Positions 45,951-56,760 of a stretch of 64,000 bases of DNA are shown in pieces. This stretch comes from Sulfitobacter delicatus (GTDB lineage Bacteria > Pseudomonadota > Alphaproteobacteria > Rhodobacterales > Rhodobacteraceae). The stretch's first letter is position 1; each line of letters starts with the position of its first letter. The notes beneath the pieces are model-generated. The model searched no databases and was not told where the DNA came from. It saw only the letters and a list, made by a program, of their open reading frames with translations. The stretch spans positions 124,001 through 188,000 of the forward strand of contig NZ_FNBP01000002.1 in assembly GCF_900102535.1 (NCBI RefSeq). The letters are read 5' to 3'. The position numbers and the translations under genes are program-made.

Positions 45951-46733
45951 TTACTGCGCCGCCGTCATCACCGGCAGCGCCGATCCATCCGCCGCCCAAG
46001 CCCGCACCGCGGCACCGAAATGCTCAAACAGCGGGCGCGAGACCGGATCGTTTGCCGCGTTCCACTCCGGATGCCACTGCACCGCCAACGTAAAGCCGGG
46101 CGCATCGGCGATATAGATCGCCTCGGGCGTGCCGTCATCCGCATGGCCGTCAATCACCACACGCGGACCGGGTTCTTTGATCCCCTGCCCGTGCAGCGTA
46201 TTGGTACGCACCTTTGACGCGCCCATCACTCGATGAAAGACGCCGCCTTCGGTAAAACTCACATCATGGCGCAGCTCGAATTTCTCTTCGATGGTGCCAT
46301 CGGGGGGCATGCGATGGTTCATCCGGCCCGGCAACTCGCGGATCTCTGGGTAGAGGGAGCCACCCATGGCAACATTGACTTCCTGAAAGCCACGGCAAAG
46401 CCCAAGGAACGGCTGCCCCCGCGCGACGCAGGCACGCACCAGCGCCAAGGCCACGGCATCGCGCGCCCGGTCAAAAGCGCCATGCGCCTCAGTTTCGGGC
46501 TCGCCGTATTCTTCGGGGTGAACATTGGGCCGCCCGCCGGTGAGCAGAAAGCCGTCGCAGACCTCAAGCAGTTCATCAACCGCGACAAAACGCGGATCGC
46601 TCGGCACGATCAGCGGCACGCAATCGGCGACCTCGGCGATGGCTTCGGTATTCATCTGGCCGCCCGCATGGACGGGGTAGCTATCGTTCAGCAGGTAGGA
46701 ATTGCCGATAATGCCAACAACGGGTCGGGCCAT
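45951..46733 (-). CDS. Class I glutamine amidotransferase-like hydrolase (gamma-glutamyl-GABA hydrolase type)
   Basis: The 260-residue protein has the catalytic nucleophile in LGLCRGFQEVNV and the His-x-Glu pair in AVQWHPEWN, as in PuuD-type gamma-glutamyl hydrolases. The LLTGGRPNVHPEEYGE loop is also typical. It would hydrolyse gamma-glutamyl-GABA or related amides in polyamine breakdown; no other puu gene is nearby. The ATG at 46733 is preferred over one 18 bases upstream because the GAGAGG site lies between the two. Confidence 0.87.
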   Translation of the reverse strand: MARPVVGIIGNSYLLNDSYPVHAGGQMNTEAIAEVADCVPLIVPSDPRFVAVDELLEVCDGFLLTGGRPNVHPEEYGEPETEAHGAFDRARDAVALALVRACVARGQPFLGLCRGFQEVNVAMGGSLYPEIRELPGRMNHRMPPDGTIEEKFELRHDVSFTEGGVFHRVMGASKVRTNTLHGQGIKEPGPRVVIDGHADDGTPEAIYIADAPGFTLAVQWHPEWNAANDPVSRPLFEHFGAAVRAWAADGSALPVMTAAQ

Positions 46734-46791
46734 GTGATACCTCTCTTTCACGATGGCCCGAACATAGGTGCTGTTTGGCTCGGGCTCAACC

Positions 46792-48960
46792 TTAGCCCTG
46801 CCCCGCCTGCGCTTTCAGCTCCAACCGGCGCTGATGCAACACAGGTTCGGTATAGCCCGATGGCTGTTCGCGCCCCTTGAGCACCAGATCGCAAGCCGCC
46901 TGAAAGGCCACCCCGTCAAAGCCCGGCGCCATTGGCGTGTAGGTCGGATCATCGGCATTCTGACGGTCCACCACAGCTGCCATTTTTTTAAGCGCCGCTC
47001 CGACTTCTTCGCGGCTGATGACCCCGTGGTGCAGCCAGTTGGCCAAGGCCTGCGCCGAAATGCGGCAAGTGGCGCGGTCTTCCATGAGACCCACATCATT
47101 AATGTCGGGCACTTTGGAGCAGCCAACCCCCTGATCCACCCAGCGGACGACATAGCCCAGAATGCCCTGTGCGTTGTTCTCGATCTCGCGGGTGATCTCC
47201 TCATGGCTGAGGTTGCGGCCTTCCATCACCGGGATGGTCAGCAGCGCATCGAGCGTGCCCCGCGCGCCGCCTGCTTTGATCTTTTCCTGACGCGCCAGGA
47301 CATCAACCTTGTGGTAATGGGTCGCGTGAAGCGTGGCCGCTGTAGGCGACGGCACCCATGCGCAGTTGGCGCCGGATTGGGGATGGCCGATTTTGGCCTC
47401 CAGCATTTCTGCCATCCGGTCGGGCATGGCCCACATGCCCTTCCCGATCTGGGCCTTGCCCTGCAGCCCGCAGGCGAGACCAATGTCGACATTGCGGTCC
47501 TCGTAGGCGGCGATCCATGCGCTGTTCTTCATCTCGCCCTTGGGCACCATTGGCCCGGCTTCCATGCTGGTGTGGATCTCATCGCCCGTGCGGTCGAGGA
47601 AGCCAGTGTTGATAAAGGCGACCCGGTGTTTCGCGGCGCGGATACATTCCATGAGGTTCGCGCTGGTGCGGCGTTCCTCATCCATAATGCCAAGCTTTAC
47701 GGTGTATTGTGGCAGGCCGAGTACTTTCTCGACATGGCTGAAAATTTCATCCGCAAAAGCCACTTCCTCCGGCCCGTGCATTTTGGGTTTCACAACGTAA
47801 ACACTGCCGGTAACCGAATTGCCGCCTTCGCGCTGCAGGTCGTGCATGGCAATCAGTGTCGTGACCATCGCATCCATCAACCCTTCGCCAATCTCCTGCC
47901 CTTCGCGGTCAAGCACGGCGGGGTTGGTCATCAAGTGACCCACGTTGCGCACCAGCATCAGCGAGCGGCCCTTTAGCGTCACTTCGCCTCCGTCGGGCGC
48001 AGTATAGGTCCGGTCCTCCGCCATGCGCCGGGTGACCGTCTTGCCACCCTTTTCAAAGGTCTCGGACAGGTCGCCCTTCATCAGGCCGAGCCAGTTGCCA
48101 TAGGCCAGCACTTTGTCCTCGGCATCCACCGCAGCGACGCTGTCTTCGCAATCCATTATGGTTGAGAGCGCGGATTCCATGACCACGTCTGCAACCTTGG
48201 CAGGATCGTCTTTGCCAATCGCGTGGTCCGGATCGATCTTGATCTCGATATGCAGCCCGTTGTTGCGCAGCAGGATCGCATCGGGCGCCTCTGCCGCGCC
48301 GCGGTAGCCTGCGAATTGAGCGGGCTCAGCCAACCCGCAAGGCGCCGCGTCTTCCGCCAAAACCCCTGTAAGTTGCCCGTCCTCGACGCGGTAGCCTGCC
48401 AGGTCCGCATGGCTGCCAGCGGTCAATGGGGCCACCTCGTCCAAAAATGCCTTCGCGCGCACAACAACCTTTGCGCCACGTTCGGGGTCATAGCCCTTTC
48501 CGCCCGGCAGATCACCCAGCGCGTCGGTGCCGTAGAATGCGTCATAGAGGCTGCCCCAGCGCGCGTTAGCAGCATTCAGGGCAAAGCGCGCATTGGTGAT
48601 CGGAACCACAAGTTGCGGCCCGGGCACTTGCGCGATCTCAGGGTCCACGTTCTGCGTCTCGATCTCAAAAGCGGGCCCTTCGGGGAGGAGATAACCAATT
48701 TCGCGCAAGAAGGCCGTATAGGCTTTTGCGTCATGGGGTTGCCCAGCGCGGCTGCGGTGCCAGTCGTCAATCTGGCCCTGTAGATCAGCACGTTTTTCCA
48801 AAAGCGCACGGTTGCGCGGGCCGAATTCATGCACCAGTTGCGAGAAACCAGACCAGAAAGCATCGGCTTCAACACCGGTTCCGGGCAGCGCTTGGGTCTC
48901 AATGAACTCAGCCAAACGCTGGTCTACCTGCAAGCCATCTTTGTCAATTCTGCCCGTCAT
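46792..48960 (-). CDS. glcB: Malate synthase G
   Basis: The 722-residue length identifies the G isoform, not the ~530-residue A isoform. Characteristic segments are [38 protein letters not shown] with the catalytic Arg, and [14 protein letters not shown]. It condenses glyoxylate with acetyl-CoA to malate, which lets the cell use C2 units, including the acetyl-CoA made by the leucine pathway in this window. The ATG at 48960 is the second in-frame ATG; GGTGGAG lies just before it. Confidence 0.96.
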   Translation of the reverse strand: MTGRIDKDGLQVDQRLAEFIETQALPGTGVEADAFWSGFSQLVHEFGPRNRALLEKRADLQGQIDDWHRSRAGQPHDAKAYTAFLREIGYLLPEGPAFEIETQNVDPEIAQVPGPQLVVPITNARFALNAANARWGSLYDAFYGTDALGDLPGGKGYDPERGAKVVVRAKAFLDEVAPLTAGSHADLAGYRVEDGQLTGVLAEDAAPCGLAEPAQFAGYRGAAEAPDAILLRNNGLHIEIKIDPDHAIGKDDPAKVADVVMESALSTIMDCEDSVAAVDAEDKVLAYGNWLGLMKGDLSETFEKGGKTVTRRMAEDRTYTAPDGGEVTLKGRSLMLVRNVGHLMTNPAVLDREGQEIGEGLMDAMVTTLIAMHDLQREGGNSVTGSVYVVKPKMHGPEEVAFADEIFSHVEKVLGLPQYTVKLGIMDEERRTSANLMECIRAAKHRVAFINTGFLDRTGDEIHTSMEAGPMVPKGEMKNSAWIAAYEDRNVDIGLACGLQGKAQIGKGMWAMPDRMAEMLEAKIGHPQSGANCAWVPSPTAATLHATHYHKVDVLARQEKIKAGGARGTLDALLTIPVMEGRNLSHEEITREIENNAQGILGYVVRWVDQGVGCSKVPDINDVGLMEDRATCRISAQALANWLHHGVISREEVGAALKKMAAVVDRQNADDPTYTPMAPGFDGVAFQAACDLVLKGREQPSGYTEPVLHQRRLELKAQAGQG

Positions 48961-49054
48961 ACTCCACCCTCTTCCCATCTGTTGGTTCCTATAGGAAACT
49001 GTCTAGCAGAAAGCCTTAACCGTGCAAGCGGAGGGGATGTGAAGGTGTTTTCTC

Positions 49055-49285
49055 TTACTGTTGAAGATCAGGCGGCGCGGAGGCCGGCGCCTGCGAGAGG
49101 TCTTGCCCGGCGGAGGCTTCGGCCGCGGCTGCATTCTCTGGCGTCGGATCTGTCGCTTGCAATACCGCATAGACGATGGCGGCAATCATCATCAAAGCCC
49201 CGACAATAATAGCTGTCTTTATCCCCCGGATCGCATGGCGATGACGCTTCTTTTGCGTTTCTGTGTCGGTATCGGGGGCAGACAT
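49055..49285 (-). CDS. Small single-helix membrane protein
   Basis: The 76-residue protein has a basic, His-rich N-terminal part (KKRHRHAIRGIK), one membrane helix (about 23-43, AIIVGALMMIAAIVYAVLQ) and an Ala/Pro/Gln-rich tail with DPTPENAAAAEAS. Positive residues before the helix place the tail in the periplasm. A GAGG site 5-6 bases before the start supports translation. I recognise no family. It lies 94 bases downstream-side of glcB and is divergent from pepN. Confidence 0.65.
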   Translation of the reverse strand: MSAPDTDTETQKKRHRHAIRGIKTAIIVGALMMIAAIVYAVLQATDPTPENAAAAEASAGQDLSQAPASAPPDLQQ

Positions 49286-49388
49286 AAAGGCACCTCGTTT
49301 AGCGGAGAATGGGCCAGTGCGGCTTGCAGCGCGCCCTGTGGAGACCTAACTTCCCACCAACCCAAACGTTCCCCCCTCAGGAGGCCCA

Positions 49389-51947
49389 ATGCGCGACGCG
49401 ACGCCCCAGACGATCTATCTCAGCGACTATCAGCCCTTTGGCTATCTGGTGGATGAGGTGGCGCTCACCTTTGACCTTGATCCCCATAAGACGCGCGTGA
49501 AAAGCCGCATCTCTTTTCGTCGCAATCCAGAGGCAGAAGATGGTGAGTTCTTTCTGCATGGAGAGGGGCTCAAGCTGATCTCAGCTCAGATCGACGGCAA
49601 GCCGGTGACGCCTAAGGTGACTGCCTCTGGCCTGACCTGCGATGTGCCCGACACCCCCTTCTTTTGGGAAGCCGAGGTCGAGATTGACCCTAAGGGCAAC
49701 ACCGCGCTTGAGGGTCTCTATATGTCGAACGGCATGTATTGCACCCAATGCGAGGCCGAAGGCTTTCGCAAGATCACCTATTACCCGGACCGTCCCGACG
49801 TAATGAGTGTCTTCACCGTCACCATTAACGGCCCGCATCCGGTGCTCTTGTCGAACGGCAACCCCGTAGCGCAAGGCCAGAACCACGCCGAATGGCACGA
49901 CCCATGGCCCAAGCCCGCCTATCTCTTTGCGCTGGTGGCGGGCGATCTCATCGCCCATTCGGATCGCTTCACCACCATGTCGGGCCGCGAGGTCGACCTG
50001 AACCTCTATGTCCGCCCCGGCGATGAAGGCAAATGTGCCTTTGGCATGGAAGCGCTGAAAGCGTCGATGAAATGGGATGAGGACGTCTACGGTCGGGAGT
50101 ATGATCTCGACCTGTTCAATATTGTCGCCGTCGATGACTTCAATATGGGCGCGATGGAGAACAAGGGGCTGAATATCTTCAACTCCGCCGCCGTGCTGGC
50201 TTCGCCCGAGACCTCAACCGACGACAACTTCGAGCGTATCGAGGCGATCATCGCCCATGAATATTTCCACAACTGGACCGGCAACCGCATCACCTGCCGC
50301 GACTGGTTCCAACTGTGTCTCAAGGAAGGGCTGACCGTCTACCGCGACAGTCAGTTCACCTCGGACATGCGCTCGGCCCCCGTCAAACGCATCGGCGATG
50401 TGATCGACCTGCGCAGCCGCCAGTTTGCCGAGGATCAAGGCCCGCTCGCACACCCGGTGCGCCCGGAAAGTTTCCAAGAGATTAACAACTTCTACACTGC
50501 GACCGTCTATGAGAAGGGTGCTGAGGTCATCGGCATGCTCAAGACGCTGGTAGGCGATGAGGCCTATAGCAAAGCGCTCGACCTCTATTTCGAGCGTCAT
50601 GACGGCGATGCGGCGACGATTGAGGATTGGTTAAAGGTCTTTGAGGAAACTACAGGCCGCGATCTGACCCAGTTCAAGCGCTGGTACAGCCAAGCTGGCA
50701 CACCGCGGGTGGATGTGACCGAGGCGTGGGACGCGGGCAAAGGTATGCTAACCCTCACCTTCGCTCAGCACACCCCGCCCAGCACCGCGACACCCAAGCC
50801 TGCACCACAGGTGCTGCCAATTGCGGTCGGGCTGATCGGACCCGATGGAAGCGAGGTCGCCCCCACACGGGTGTTGGAAGTAACGGAAGCCGAGCAGAGC
50901 TTCACGTTCGATGGGTTGGACGAACGCCCCGTTGCCTCAGTCCTGCGCGGGTTTTCAGCCCCGGTGGTGCTGAAGCATGACCTTAGCAAAGACGAACGCC
51001 TGCACTTGCTTGCCCATGACAGCGACGCTTTCAATCGCTGGGAAGCCGGTCGCACCTTGGCGCGGCAATCGCTGCTCAGCACGATCCTCCACGGCAGCGC
51101 ACCGGATGCCGATTGGCTCGACGCGCTGCAGGTGGTGCTAAGTGATGAGACGCTGGAACCAGCCTACCGCGCGCTGATGCTTGGCCTGCCGGGCCATGCC
51201 GATCTGGCAAGCACGCTGCATGATACCGGTGAGACACCTGACCCCGCAGCGATACACCGCGCGGTCGAAAGCACCCGCGATGCTATGGCCGCCCGCTTTG
51301 CCGAAGTGCTAGGCGACCTCTACACCCGCCACACGGTCGACGCGCCCTACCGTCCTGATGCCGAGCAATCGGGCAAACGCGCGCTGACCAATGCGGCTAT
51401 GTCGCTCCTCACACGGGTCCAAGGTGCAGACCGCGCGCAGGCGCAGTTCGACGGTGCCGACAATATGACCCAGCAACTTAGCGCTTTGGCTGCGTTGGTG
51501 CGGTCGGGCCAGGGCGACAAGGCTTTGGCAGACTTTGAAGCCCAGTGGCGCAATGACCGTTTGGTGATGGACAAATGGTTCGGGCTGCAGGTCTCTCAGG
51601 CCAAGCCCGACGAGGCCGCCGCGGTTGCGCAGCGTTTGACCGAACATGCGGACTTTAATTGGAAAAATCCCAACCGTTTCCGCGCGGTCTTTGGCAGCCT
51701 TGCCATGCATCACGCAGGCTTCCACCATGAGAGCGGCAAAGGCTACAAGCTTCTGGCCGACTGGCTTATCAAACTCGACCCGGTGAACCCGCAAACCACC
51801 GCGCGGCTTTGTTCCGCCTTCCAGACATGGCGGCGTTACGATGTGGATCGGCAAAAGAAGATTGAAGTCGAACTGGACCGCATCCTCGCCACACCGGGGC
51901 TGAGCCGCGACACGACGGAAATGCTCAGCCGCATCCGCGAGGCCTAA
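49389..51947 (+). CDS. pepN: Aminopeptidase N
   Basis: The 852-residue M1 metallopeptidase has the exopeptidase motif GAMEN (254-258), the zinc motif HEYFH (290-294) and the third ligand Glu313. It removes N-terminal residues from peptides in the cytoplasm. The length, the VDRQKKIEVELDRI end and the N-terminal QTIYLSDYQPFGYLVDEVALTFDL fit the proteobacterial PepN form. The next gene starts 9 bases after its stop. Confidence 0.96.
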   Translation: MRDATPQTIYLSDYQPFGYLVDEVALTFDLDPHKTRVKSRISFRRNPEAEDGEFFLHGEGLKLISAQIDGKPVTPKVTASGLTCDVPDTPFFWEAEVEIDPKGNTALEGLYMSNGMYCTQCEAEGFRKITYYPDRPDVMSVFTVTINGPHPVLLSNGNPVAQGQNHAEWHDPWPKPAYLFALVAGDLIAHSDRFTTMSGREVDLNLYVRPGDEGKCAFGMEALKASMKWDEDVYGREYDLDLFNIVAVDDFNMGAMENKGLNIFNSAAVLASPETSTDDNFERIEAIIAHEYFHNWTGNRITCRDWFQLCLKEGLTVYRDSQFTSDMRSAPVKRIGDVIDLRSRQFAEDQGPLAHPVRPESFQEINNFYTATVYEKGAEVIGMLKTLVGDEAYSKALDLYFERHDGDAATIEDWLKVFEETTGRDLTQFKRWYSQAGTPRVDVTEAWDAGKGMLTLTFAQHTPPSTATPKPAPQVLPIAVGLIGPDGSEVAPTRVLEVTEAEQSFTFDGLDERPVASVLRGFSAPVVLKHDLSKDERLHLLAHDSDAFNRWEAGRTLARQSLLSTILHGSAPDADWLDALQVVLSDETLEPAYRALMLGLPGHADLASTLHDTGETPDPAAIHRAVESTRDAMAARFAEVLGDLYTRHTVDAPYRPDAEQSGKRALTNAAMSLLTRVQGADRAQAQFDGADNMTQQLSALAALVRSGQGDKALADFEAQWRNDRLVMDKWFGLQVSQAKPDEAAAVAQRLTEHADFNWKNPNRFRAVFGSLAMHHAGFHHESGKGYKLLADWLIKLDPVNPQTTARLCSAFQTWRRYDVDRQKKIEVELDRILATPGLSRDTTEMLSRIREA

Positions 51948-51956
51948 GCGCAGCGC

Positions 51957-52394
51957 GTGGCAGAGCCAGTCTTCCGCTACCGTCGTCAAGCCCGTAGCCG
52001 CGCCGCGCTGCTATTGCTGCCCATCATCTGGGCGGCACTGGTGGCGGCGTGGTTCTGGCTGGAGGCGTCGGGCTGGTTGATGGGGCTTCTGGCCCTCTTC
52101 ACCCTGCCCGCGCTTTACGAGCTCATCACCGATCCGGCCAGCGGCTTAGACCTTGATAAAACGACTTTAAGTTGGTTCACCGGAAGCCGGAATGCTGAAG
52201 TAGCGCTGGACCGGGTGGACCATATCCGCTTCGACACGCGGCTGGACATGTCCGTCCGCGTCACGGTCGTCCTCAACACAGGTCGCAAGGTGAAACTGCC
52301 CTATGAGGCAACACCCCCGCACCGTGCTTTCGAAGCCGCGTTGTCCAAACGCGGCATCGCCACGCAGCGGCATCACTTCACGCTGATCCAGTAA
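51957..52394 (+). CDS. Small membrane protein with PH-like C-terminal part
   Basis: The 145-residue protein starts at a GTG directly after pepN. Two adjacent hydrophobic segments (about 19-36 and 40-58) are followed by a beta-rich soluble part (LDLDKTTLSWFTGSRNAEVALDRVDHIRFDTRLDMSVRVTV shows alternating strands) that resembles bacterial PH-like folds. Function unknown. It ends 3 bases before the convergent transglycosylase gene. Confidence 0.7.
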   Translation: MAEPVFRYRRQARSRAALLLLPIIWAALVAAWFWLEASGWLMGLLALFTLPALYELITDPASGLDLDKTTLSWFTGSRNAEVALDRVDHIRFDTRLDMSVRVTVVLNTGRKVKLPYEATPPHRAFEAALSKRGIATQRHHFTLIQ

Positions 52395-52397
52395 GGT

Positions 52398-53186
52398 TTA
52401 GGGCCGCGCCCGCGGGCGGGTATCGCTCAGCGGTTTGCAATAGGACTGTCGGCGCAGCCAGCTTGCCATGTCCTTGCGCTTGGAAGCGCTGCGCATCGGC
52501 CCCCAATCGGCCCCCACGCCCCGCTTGCCATTCCCGGCGATCACCCCGTCACGCGGCACGGTCGTTGCCATAATCCGCACAGCGCAGCTCAGGTTCGCGG
52601 CACCGTTTTTCAACGCATCGCCACTGCCTACATTGCATTTATAGCCTCGCGCTGTGCCGGGCAGGATTTGCAACAACCCGTACCAGCGCCCGCCGCCCCC
52701 CACGGCCCAAGACCGATAGGTGCTCTCATGTTTCGCCAGCGTAGACAAAAAGCCAACCCAAAACGCCCGGCGCTGCGCGTCTGACGCGTCTGGATAGGCC
52801 GGGCACCATGTCTCCACATCACCCGGCACCATATCGACCAAGGGTTTGCCATGGGATTTTAACGCCGAGATCGCGGCCCGCGTCCAAAGCGAATGGCCGC
52901 GCATATGCTGCCACCGGGTGCGCGGCAGGTTTCCGGCGCGCGCAGGCGGTCGCAGGGTGGTGGTAAAGGGCGCAGTTTCCAGCGCAGGTGGGGTTTCGTC
53001 CGTCTTTACGCCCTCGGGGAAGGACAGAGCCGCCGACGCTTGCTGCACACTTTCCCGCGTCTTTGGCCGCACCTCGGGCACTGCGGTGGCGACGACCTCC
53101 TCTCCAGCGGTGGGCTGCTTCGGAAGCTCTGCCATAGCAAAGGAGGGCGCGACGGAGAGGACAAGGGCAATAAGTGCAGGTTTCAT
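52398..53186 (-). CDS. Lytic transglycosylase-like (SLT domain) protein
   Basis: The 262-residue protein has a signal peptide (about 1-19, ending AMA), a disordered Pro/Thr/Glu region (20-90) and a C-terminal SLT-like domain. The likely catalytic Glu154 sits in LAKHESTYRSW and is followed by the family-like YGLLQILPGTARGY (169-182). Three or more cysteines in the mature part suit the periplasm. It probably acts on peptidoglycan. It is divergent from the conserved unknown gene at 53385. Confidence 0.8.
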   Translation of the reverse strand: MKPALIALVLSVAPSFAMAELPKQPTAGEEVVATAVPEVRPKTRESVQQASAALSFPEGVKTDETPPALETAPFTTTLRPPARAGNLPRTRWQHMRGHSLWTRAAISALKSHGKPLVDMVPGDVETWCPAYPDASDAQRRAFWVGFLSTLAKHESTYRSWAVGGGGRWYGLLQILPGTARGYKCNVGSGDALKNGAANLSCAVRIMATTVPRDGVIAGNGKRGVGADWGPMRSASKRKDMASWLRRQSYCKPLSDTRPRARP

Positions 53187-53384
53187 GGCGGCATAAGAGC
53201 GCCCTGCGCGGGGCTTGGCAAGCCACGCGGGCGGCAGCCGTCGGCAAGTTTCCTCCGACCAAACGCCCCGCGTCCACCCGCGCTACAGAAATTTCCCGAA
53301 ACCTCCGCAGGTGCGACATGGTTCCGCCCCATTACACCGGCAAACCTAAGCCAACGAATGACAGGCAAGTAGGACCGGATCCGA

Positions 53385-54656
53385 ATGAAACTTCTCTCTA
53401 CGCTTATCCCGTCCACCTTGCAGGGGCTTTTGTCCAAGCCGCAGCCGGAAGGTGAGGTCGATGAGCCGCTGGAAATGCCGATCCTCCGCCGCCGCCCCCG
53501 GGCCAACGATCTGGTGCGCATCGCCTGCCCTGACCCCACCCGCGAAGACCTCATCCGTGACCGTCACCAGCACCGCGCCCAATGGCTGGTGCGCCAAGAA
53601 CGCTGGGAAGAAATGGCCGCAGCCCTGCACGACGCCGATCAATCCCGTGAGATGACCCCCGGCGCGATGCCGGTGGCAGAGCTCATGGCCTTCGGCGCAC
53701 GGGCTGATGTGATTCTCGCCGCCGAACACGCGCTCTTTGACGGCAAGCCCGCCCGCGACGCGCCGATGATGGACGGGATCGAGGCGCTGGAGCATGTGCT
53801 GGAAGAACACGCCGGCAACGCGATGATCGCCTGCGTCGTTGCCCAGACCCATATCGACATCGGTTGGGCGTGGCGCGGCACGGGCACCGAAGGCGAGGTC
53901 CCCAACCGCAACCGCAGCGCCTTTGCCGCGCATTTCGACAGGGCGCGGGATATCCTCGCGCCTTATGAACAGGACACAACCGGCTCGGCTCTGCTCGCCG
54001 CGACCCGTTGTGCCTTGCTCGGGGGAACAGGGGCCGAACCCCGCGCCGTGGCGGATCGCTACGAGCGGCTAATCGACCTGAACCCCGCCAACCCGCGCCC
54101 CATGCGGGCCATGGGCCACCACCTGCTGCCGCGGTGGCATGGCTCCTATGCCCAGCTTGAACTTGAGGCCCGTCGCACTGCAGCGCGGACCGAAGAGACA
54201 TGGGGCGCGGGCGGCTATACTTGGGTGCAATTCGACGCGATCACCTGCGACGCACAGGCCTGTGCCAACCTTGACGTGCCATTCTTTATCGAAGGGCTGC
54301 GCGACATCCTCGCCCACCGCCCTGACCCGCATACCGCCAACCTGCTCGCCGCCTATTGCGCCAGCGCTATTGGCCAAGCCCCCAGCGACGATGCTGCCAG
54401 CGAGGTCCGCGCCGAGATCGCCGATTGCGCCCGCTGGATCGTGCGCGACCATATGACCGAGTTGCACCCAATGCTCTGGGCCCATGCCGCCCGCGGCTTT
54501 GACAACAACCTGCGAGTCCGCTCCCCCAGCCGCTTTGCCGCCGCGGGCCGGGCCGACGCCATGCGCATTATCACCGGGCTGTTCCAGCGCGAGATCGAAG
54601 CGGGCAAACGGGTCATCTTTACCGAAGGACGCCGCCAGATCACCCTGCCCGGCTAA
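53385..54656 (+). CDS. Conserved protein of unknown function, helical-repeat type
   Basis: The 423-residue protein is rich in Ala, Arg, Asp and Glu and predicted mostly helical, with TPR-like stretches such as RYERLIDLNPANPRPMRAMGHHLLPRWHGSYAQLELEA. There is no signal peptide or membrane segment, so it is cytoplasmic. It contains several Trp and a few His/Cys residues (ITCDAQACAN) but no catalytic motif that I recognise. It lies 71 bases before gatB. Confidence 0.65.
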   Translation: MKLLSTLIPSTLQGLLSKPQPEGEVDEPLEMPILRRRPRANDLVRIACPDPTREDLIRDRHQHRAQWLVRQERWEEMAAALHDADQSREMTPGAMPVAELMAFGARADVILAAEHALFDGKPARDAPMMDGIEALEHVLEEHAGNAMIACVVAQTHIDIGWAWRGTGTEGEVPNRNRSAFAAHFDRARDILAPYEQDTTGSALLAATRCALLGGTGAEPRAVADRYERLIDLNPANPRPMRAMGHHLLPRWHGSYAQLELEARRTAARTEETWGAGGYTWVQFDAITCDAQACANLDVPFFIEGLRDILAHRPDPHTANLLAAYCASAIGQAPSDDAASEVRAEIADCARWIVRDHMTELHPMLWAHAARGFDNNLRVRSPSRFAAAGRADAMRIITGLFQREIEAGKRVIFTEGRRQITLPG

Positions 54657-54727
54657 CCCTGCCTCTTGAAGCGCGGCAGACGCTCCAGTATGCACGGCCA
54701 AGTTCCAATTGACCGAAGGCGGCCGCG

Positions 54728-56242
54728 ATGCTTGATCTGAGTTACGACACCCCGAAACCGCGCGTGATTGCCGGTGCCAAACATGACTGGGAACTGGTCA
54801 TCGGGATGGAGGTGCACGCGCAGGTCGCGTCGAACGCCAAGCTGTTCTCCGGCGCATCCACCCAGTTCGGCGCGGAGCCCAACAGCAACGTCGCCTTCGT
54901 CGATGCCGCGATGCCGGGGATGCTGCCGGTGATCAACGAATACTGCGTCGAGCAAGCGGTGCGCACCGGGCTGGGCCTCAAGGCCGAGATCAACCTGAAG
55001 TCCGCCTTTGACCGCAAGAATTACTTTTACCCCGATCTGCCGCAGGGCTATCAGATCAGCCAGCTTTATGAGCCCATCGTAGGCGAAGGCGAAGTGCTGG
55101 TCGAACTTGGCGACGGCACCGCCCGTCTGGTGCGGATCGAGCGTATCCACATGGAGCAGGACGCGGGCAAATCGATCCACGACATGGACCCGAACATGTC
55201 CTTTGTGGACCTGAACCGCACGGGCGTCTGCCTGATGGAGATCGTCTCGCGCCCGGACATTCGCGGGCCTGAAGAGGCGGCGGCTTACTTGAGCAAACTG
55301 CGCCAGATCCTGCGCTACTTGGGCACCTGTAATGGCGACATGCAGTCGGGCGCGATGCGTGCCGACGTGAACGTGTCGATCTGCCGTGTCGGCCAGTATG
55401 AAAAATATGAAGAAACGCAGGACTTCTCGCACTTAGGCACCCGCTGCGAGATCAAGAACATGAACTCCATGCGCTTCATCCAGCAAGCCATTGAAGTCGA
55501 AGCCAAACGTCAGATCGCGATTGTTGAGGCGGGTGGCGAAGTCGTGCAGGAAACGCGGCTTTTCGACCCCGACAAGCAAGAGACCCGCTCCATGCGCTCC
55601 AAGGAAGAAGCGCATGACTACCGCTATTTCCCCGACCCCGATCTGCTGCCGTTGGAGATCGAGCAGGCTTGGGTCGATGAGATCGCCGCCAATCTACCGG
55701 AACTGCCCGATCAGAAAAAAGCGCGCTTTATCGGGGACTTCGGTCTGTCTGACTATGACGCAAGCGTCCTGACCGCCGACCTCGACAGCGCGGGCTATTT
55801 CGAAGCCGTAGCGCAGGGCCGCGATGGCAAAATGGCCGCCAACTGGGTGATCAACGAACTCTTTGGTCGTCTGAAGAAAGACGACAAGAGTATCACCGAC
55901 AGCCCGGTCAGCCCGGCGCAACTGGGGGCTATTGTCGATCTGATCGCCTCGGACGCCATTTCTGGCAAGATTGCCAAGGAAGTCTTTGAAATCACCTATA
56001 CAACCGGCCGCGACCCGGCTGAGATTGTCGAGACCGAGGGTCTGAAACAGGTGACCGACACCGGCGCGATTGAAACCGCCGTGGACGAGATCATCGCCGC
56101 CAACCCCGATCAGGTCGCCAAGGCCCAGCAGAACCCCAAGCTTGCGGGCTGGTTCGTGGGTCAGGTGATGAAGGCGACGGGCGGCAAGGCCAACCCCAAA
56201 GCCGTCAATGAAATCGTCTCGCGCAAGCTTGCTCAACAGTGA
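54728..56242 (+). CDS. gatB: Aspartyl/glutamyl-tRNA amidotransferase subunit B
   Basis: The 504-residue protein has the GatB cradle domain ([20 protein letters not shown] near residue 22, [16 protein letters not shown]) with the kinase-like [15 protein letters not shown] segment, and a C-terminal YqeY/GatB tRNA-binding domain (about 355-502). It phosphorylates and amidates Glu-tRNA-Gln or Asp-tRNA-Asn together with GatA and GatC, which are not in this window. The stop overlaps a thioesterase start. Confidence 0.97.
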   Translation: MLDLSYDTPKPRVIAGAKHDWELVIGMEVHAQVASNAKLFSGASTQFGAEPNSNVAFVDAAMPGMLPVINEYCVEQAVRTGLGLKAEINLKSAFDRKNYFYPDLPQGYQISQLYEPIVGEGEVLVELGDGTARLVRIERIHMEQDAGKSIHDMDPNMSFVDLNRTGVCLMEIVSRPDIRGPEEAAAYLSKLRQILRYLGTCNGDMQSGAMRADVNVSICRVGQYEKYEETQDFSHLGTRCEIKNMNSMRFIQQAIEVEAKRQIAIVEAGGEVVQETRLFDPDKQETRSMRSKEEAHDYRYFPDPDLLPLEIEQAWVDEIAANLPELPDQKKARFIGDFGLSDYDASVLTADLDSAGYFEAVAQGRDGKMAANWVINELFGRLKKDDKSITDSPVSPAQLGAIVDLIASDAISGKIAKEVFEITYTTGRDPAEIVETEGLKQVTDTGAIETAVDEIIAANPDQVAKAQQNPKLAGWFVGQVMKATGGKANPKAVNEIVSRKLAQQ

Positions 56243-56718
56243 GCGAACAGGCCGCCCTCTTCCGCTCCAGCGAGATGAAAGTCCGCCCCGAGTGGATTGA
56301 TTTCAATGGTCATTTAAACATGGCCTATTACAACGTCCTGTTCGATCAGGGCGTTGACGAAGCCTATGCGCAGCTTGGCTTCGGCCCCGACTACCAGCGC
56401 GGCGGTTGCACCACCTATGTGGCCGAATTCCACGTCTGCTACCTGCGCGAGTTGCATGAGGGCGACAGCGTCTACACCACGTTCCAACTGCTCGACTACG
56501 ATGAAAAGCGTTTTCACTGCTTTCAGCAACTTTGGCACGTCGACGGCTGGCTTGCTGCCACTGGCGAAGGGCTGACGCTGCATGTGGACCAGTCCGGCCC
56601 CCGCGTGGCCCCGATGCCCGAGGCCATTCTGGCCAAGCTAGAGCAGATGCACCGCGCCCATGCTACCCTGCCCAAACCCGAACAAGCCGGACGCAAAATC
56701 GGCATCCGCCGCACATAA
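56239..56718 (+). CDS. Hotdog-fold acyl-CoA thioesterase
   Basis: The 159-residue protein has the 4HBT-like core [20 protein letters not shown] (residues about 18-37) followed by [10 protein letters not shown], and resembles the thioesterase domain attached to carnitine dehydrogenases (betainyl-CoA type). It hydrolyses an acyl-CoA of unknown identity. It begins at a GTG that overlaps the gatB stop (GTGA), so translation is probably coupled, though the two functions are unrelated. Confidence 0.82.
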   Translation: MSEQAALFRSSEMKVRPEWIDFNGHLNMAYYNVLFDQGVDEAYAQLGFGPDYQRGGCTTYVAEFHVCYLRELHEGDSVYTTFQLLDYDEKRFHCFQQLWHVDGWLAATGEGLTLHVDQSGPRVAPMPEAILAKLEQMHRAHATLPKPEQAGRKIGIRRT

Positions 56719-56760
56719 ACCCGACACCCCGGCCCCCGCGCCGTTCCCAATGAGGTCCCC

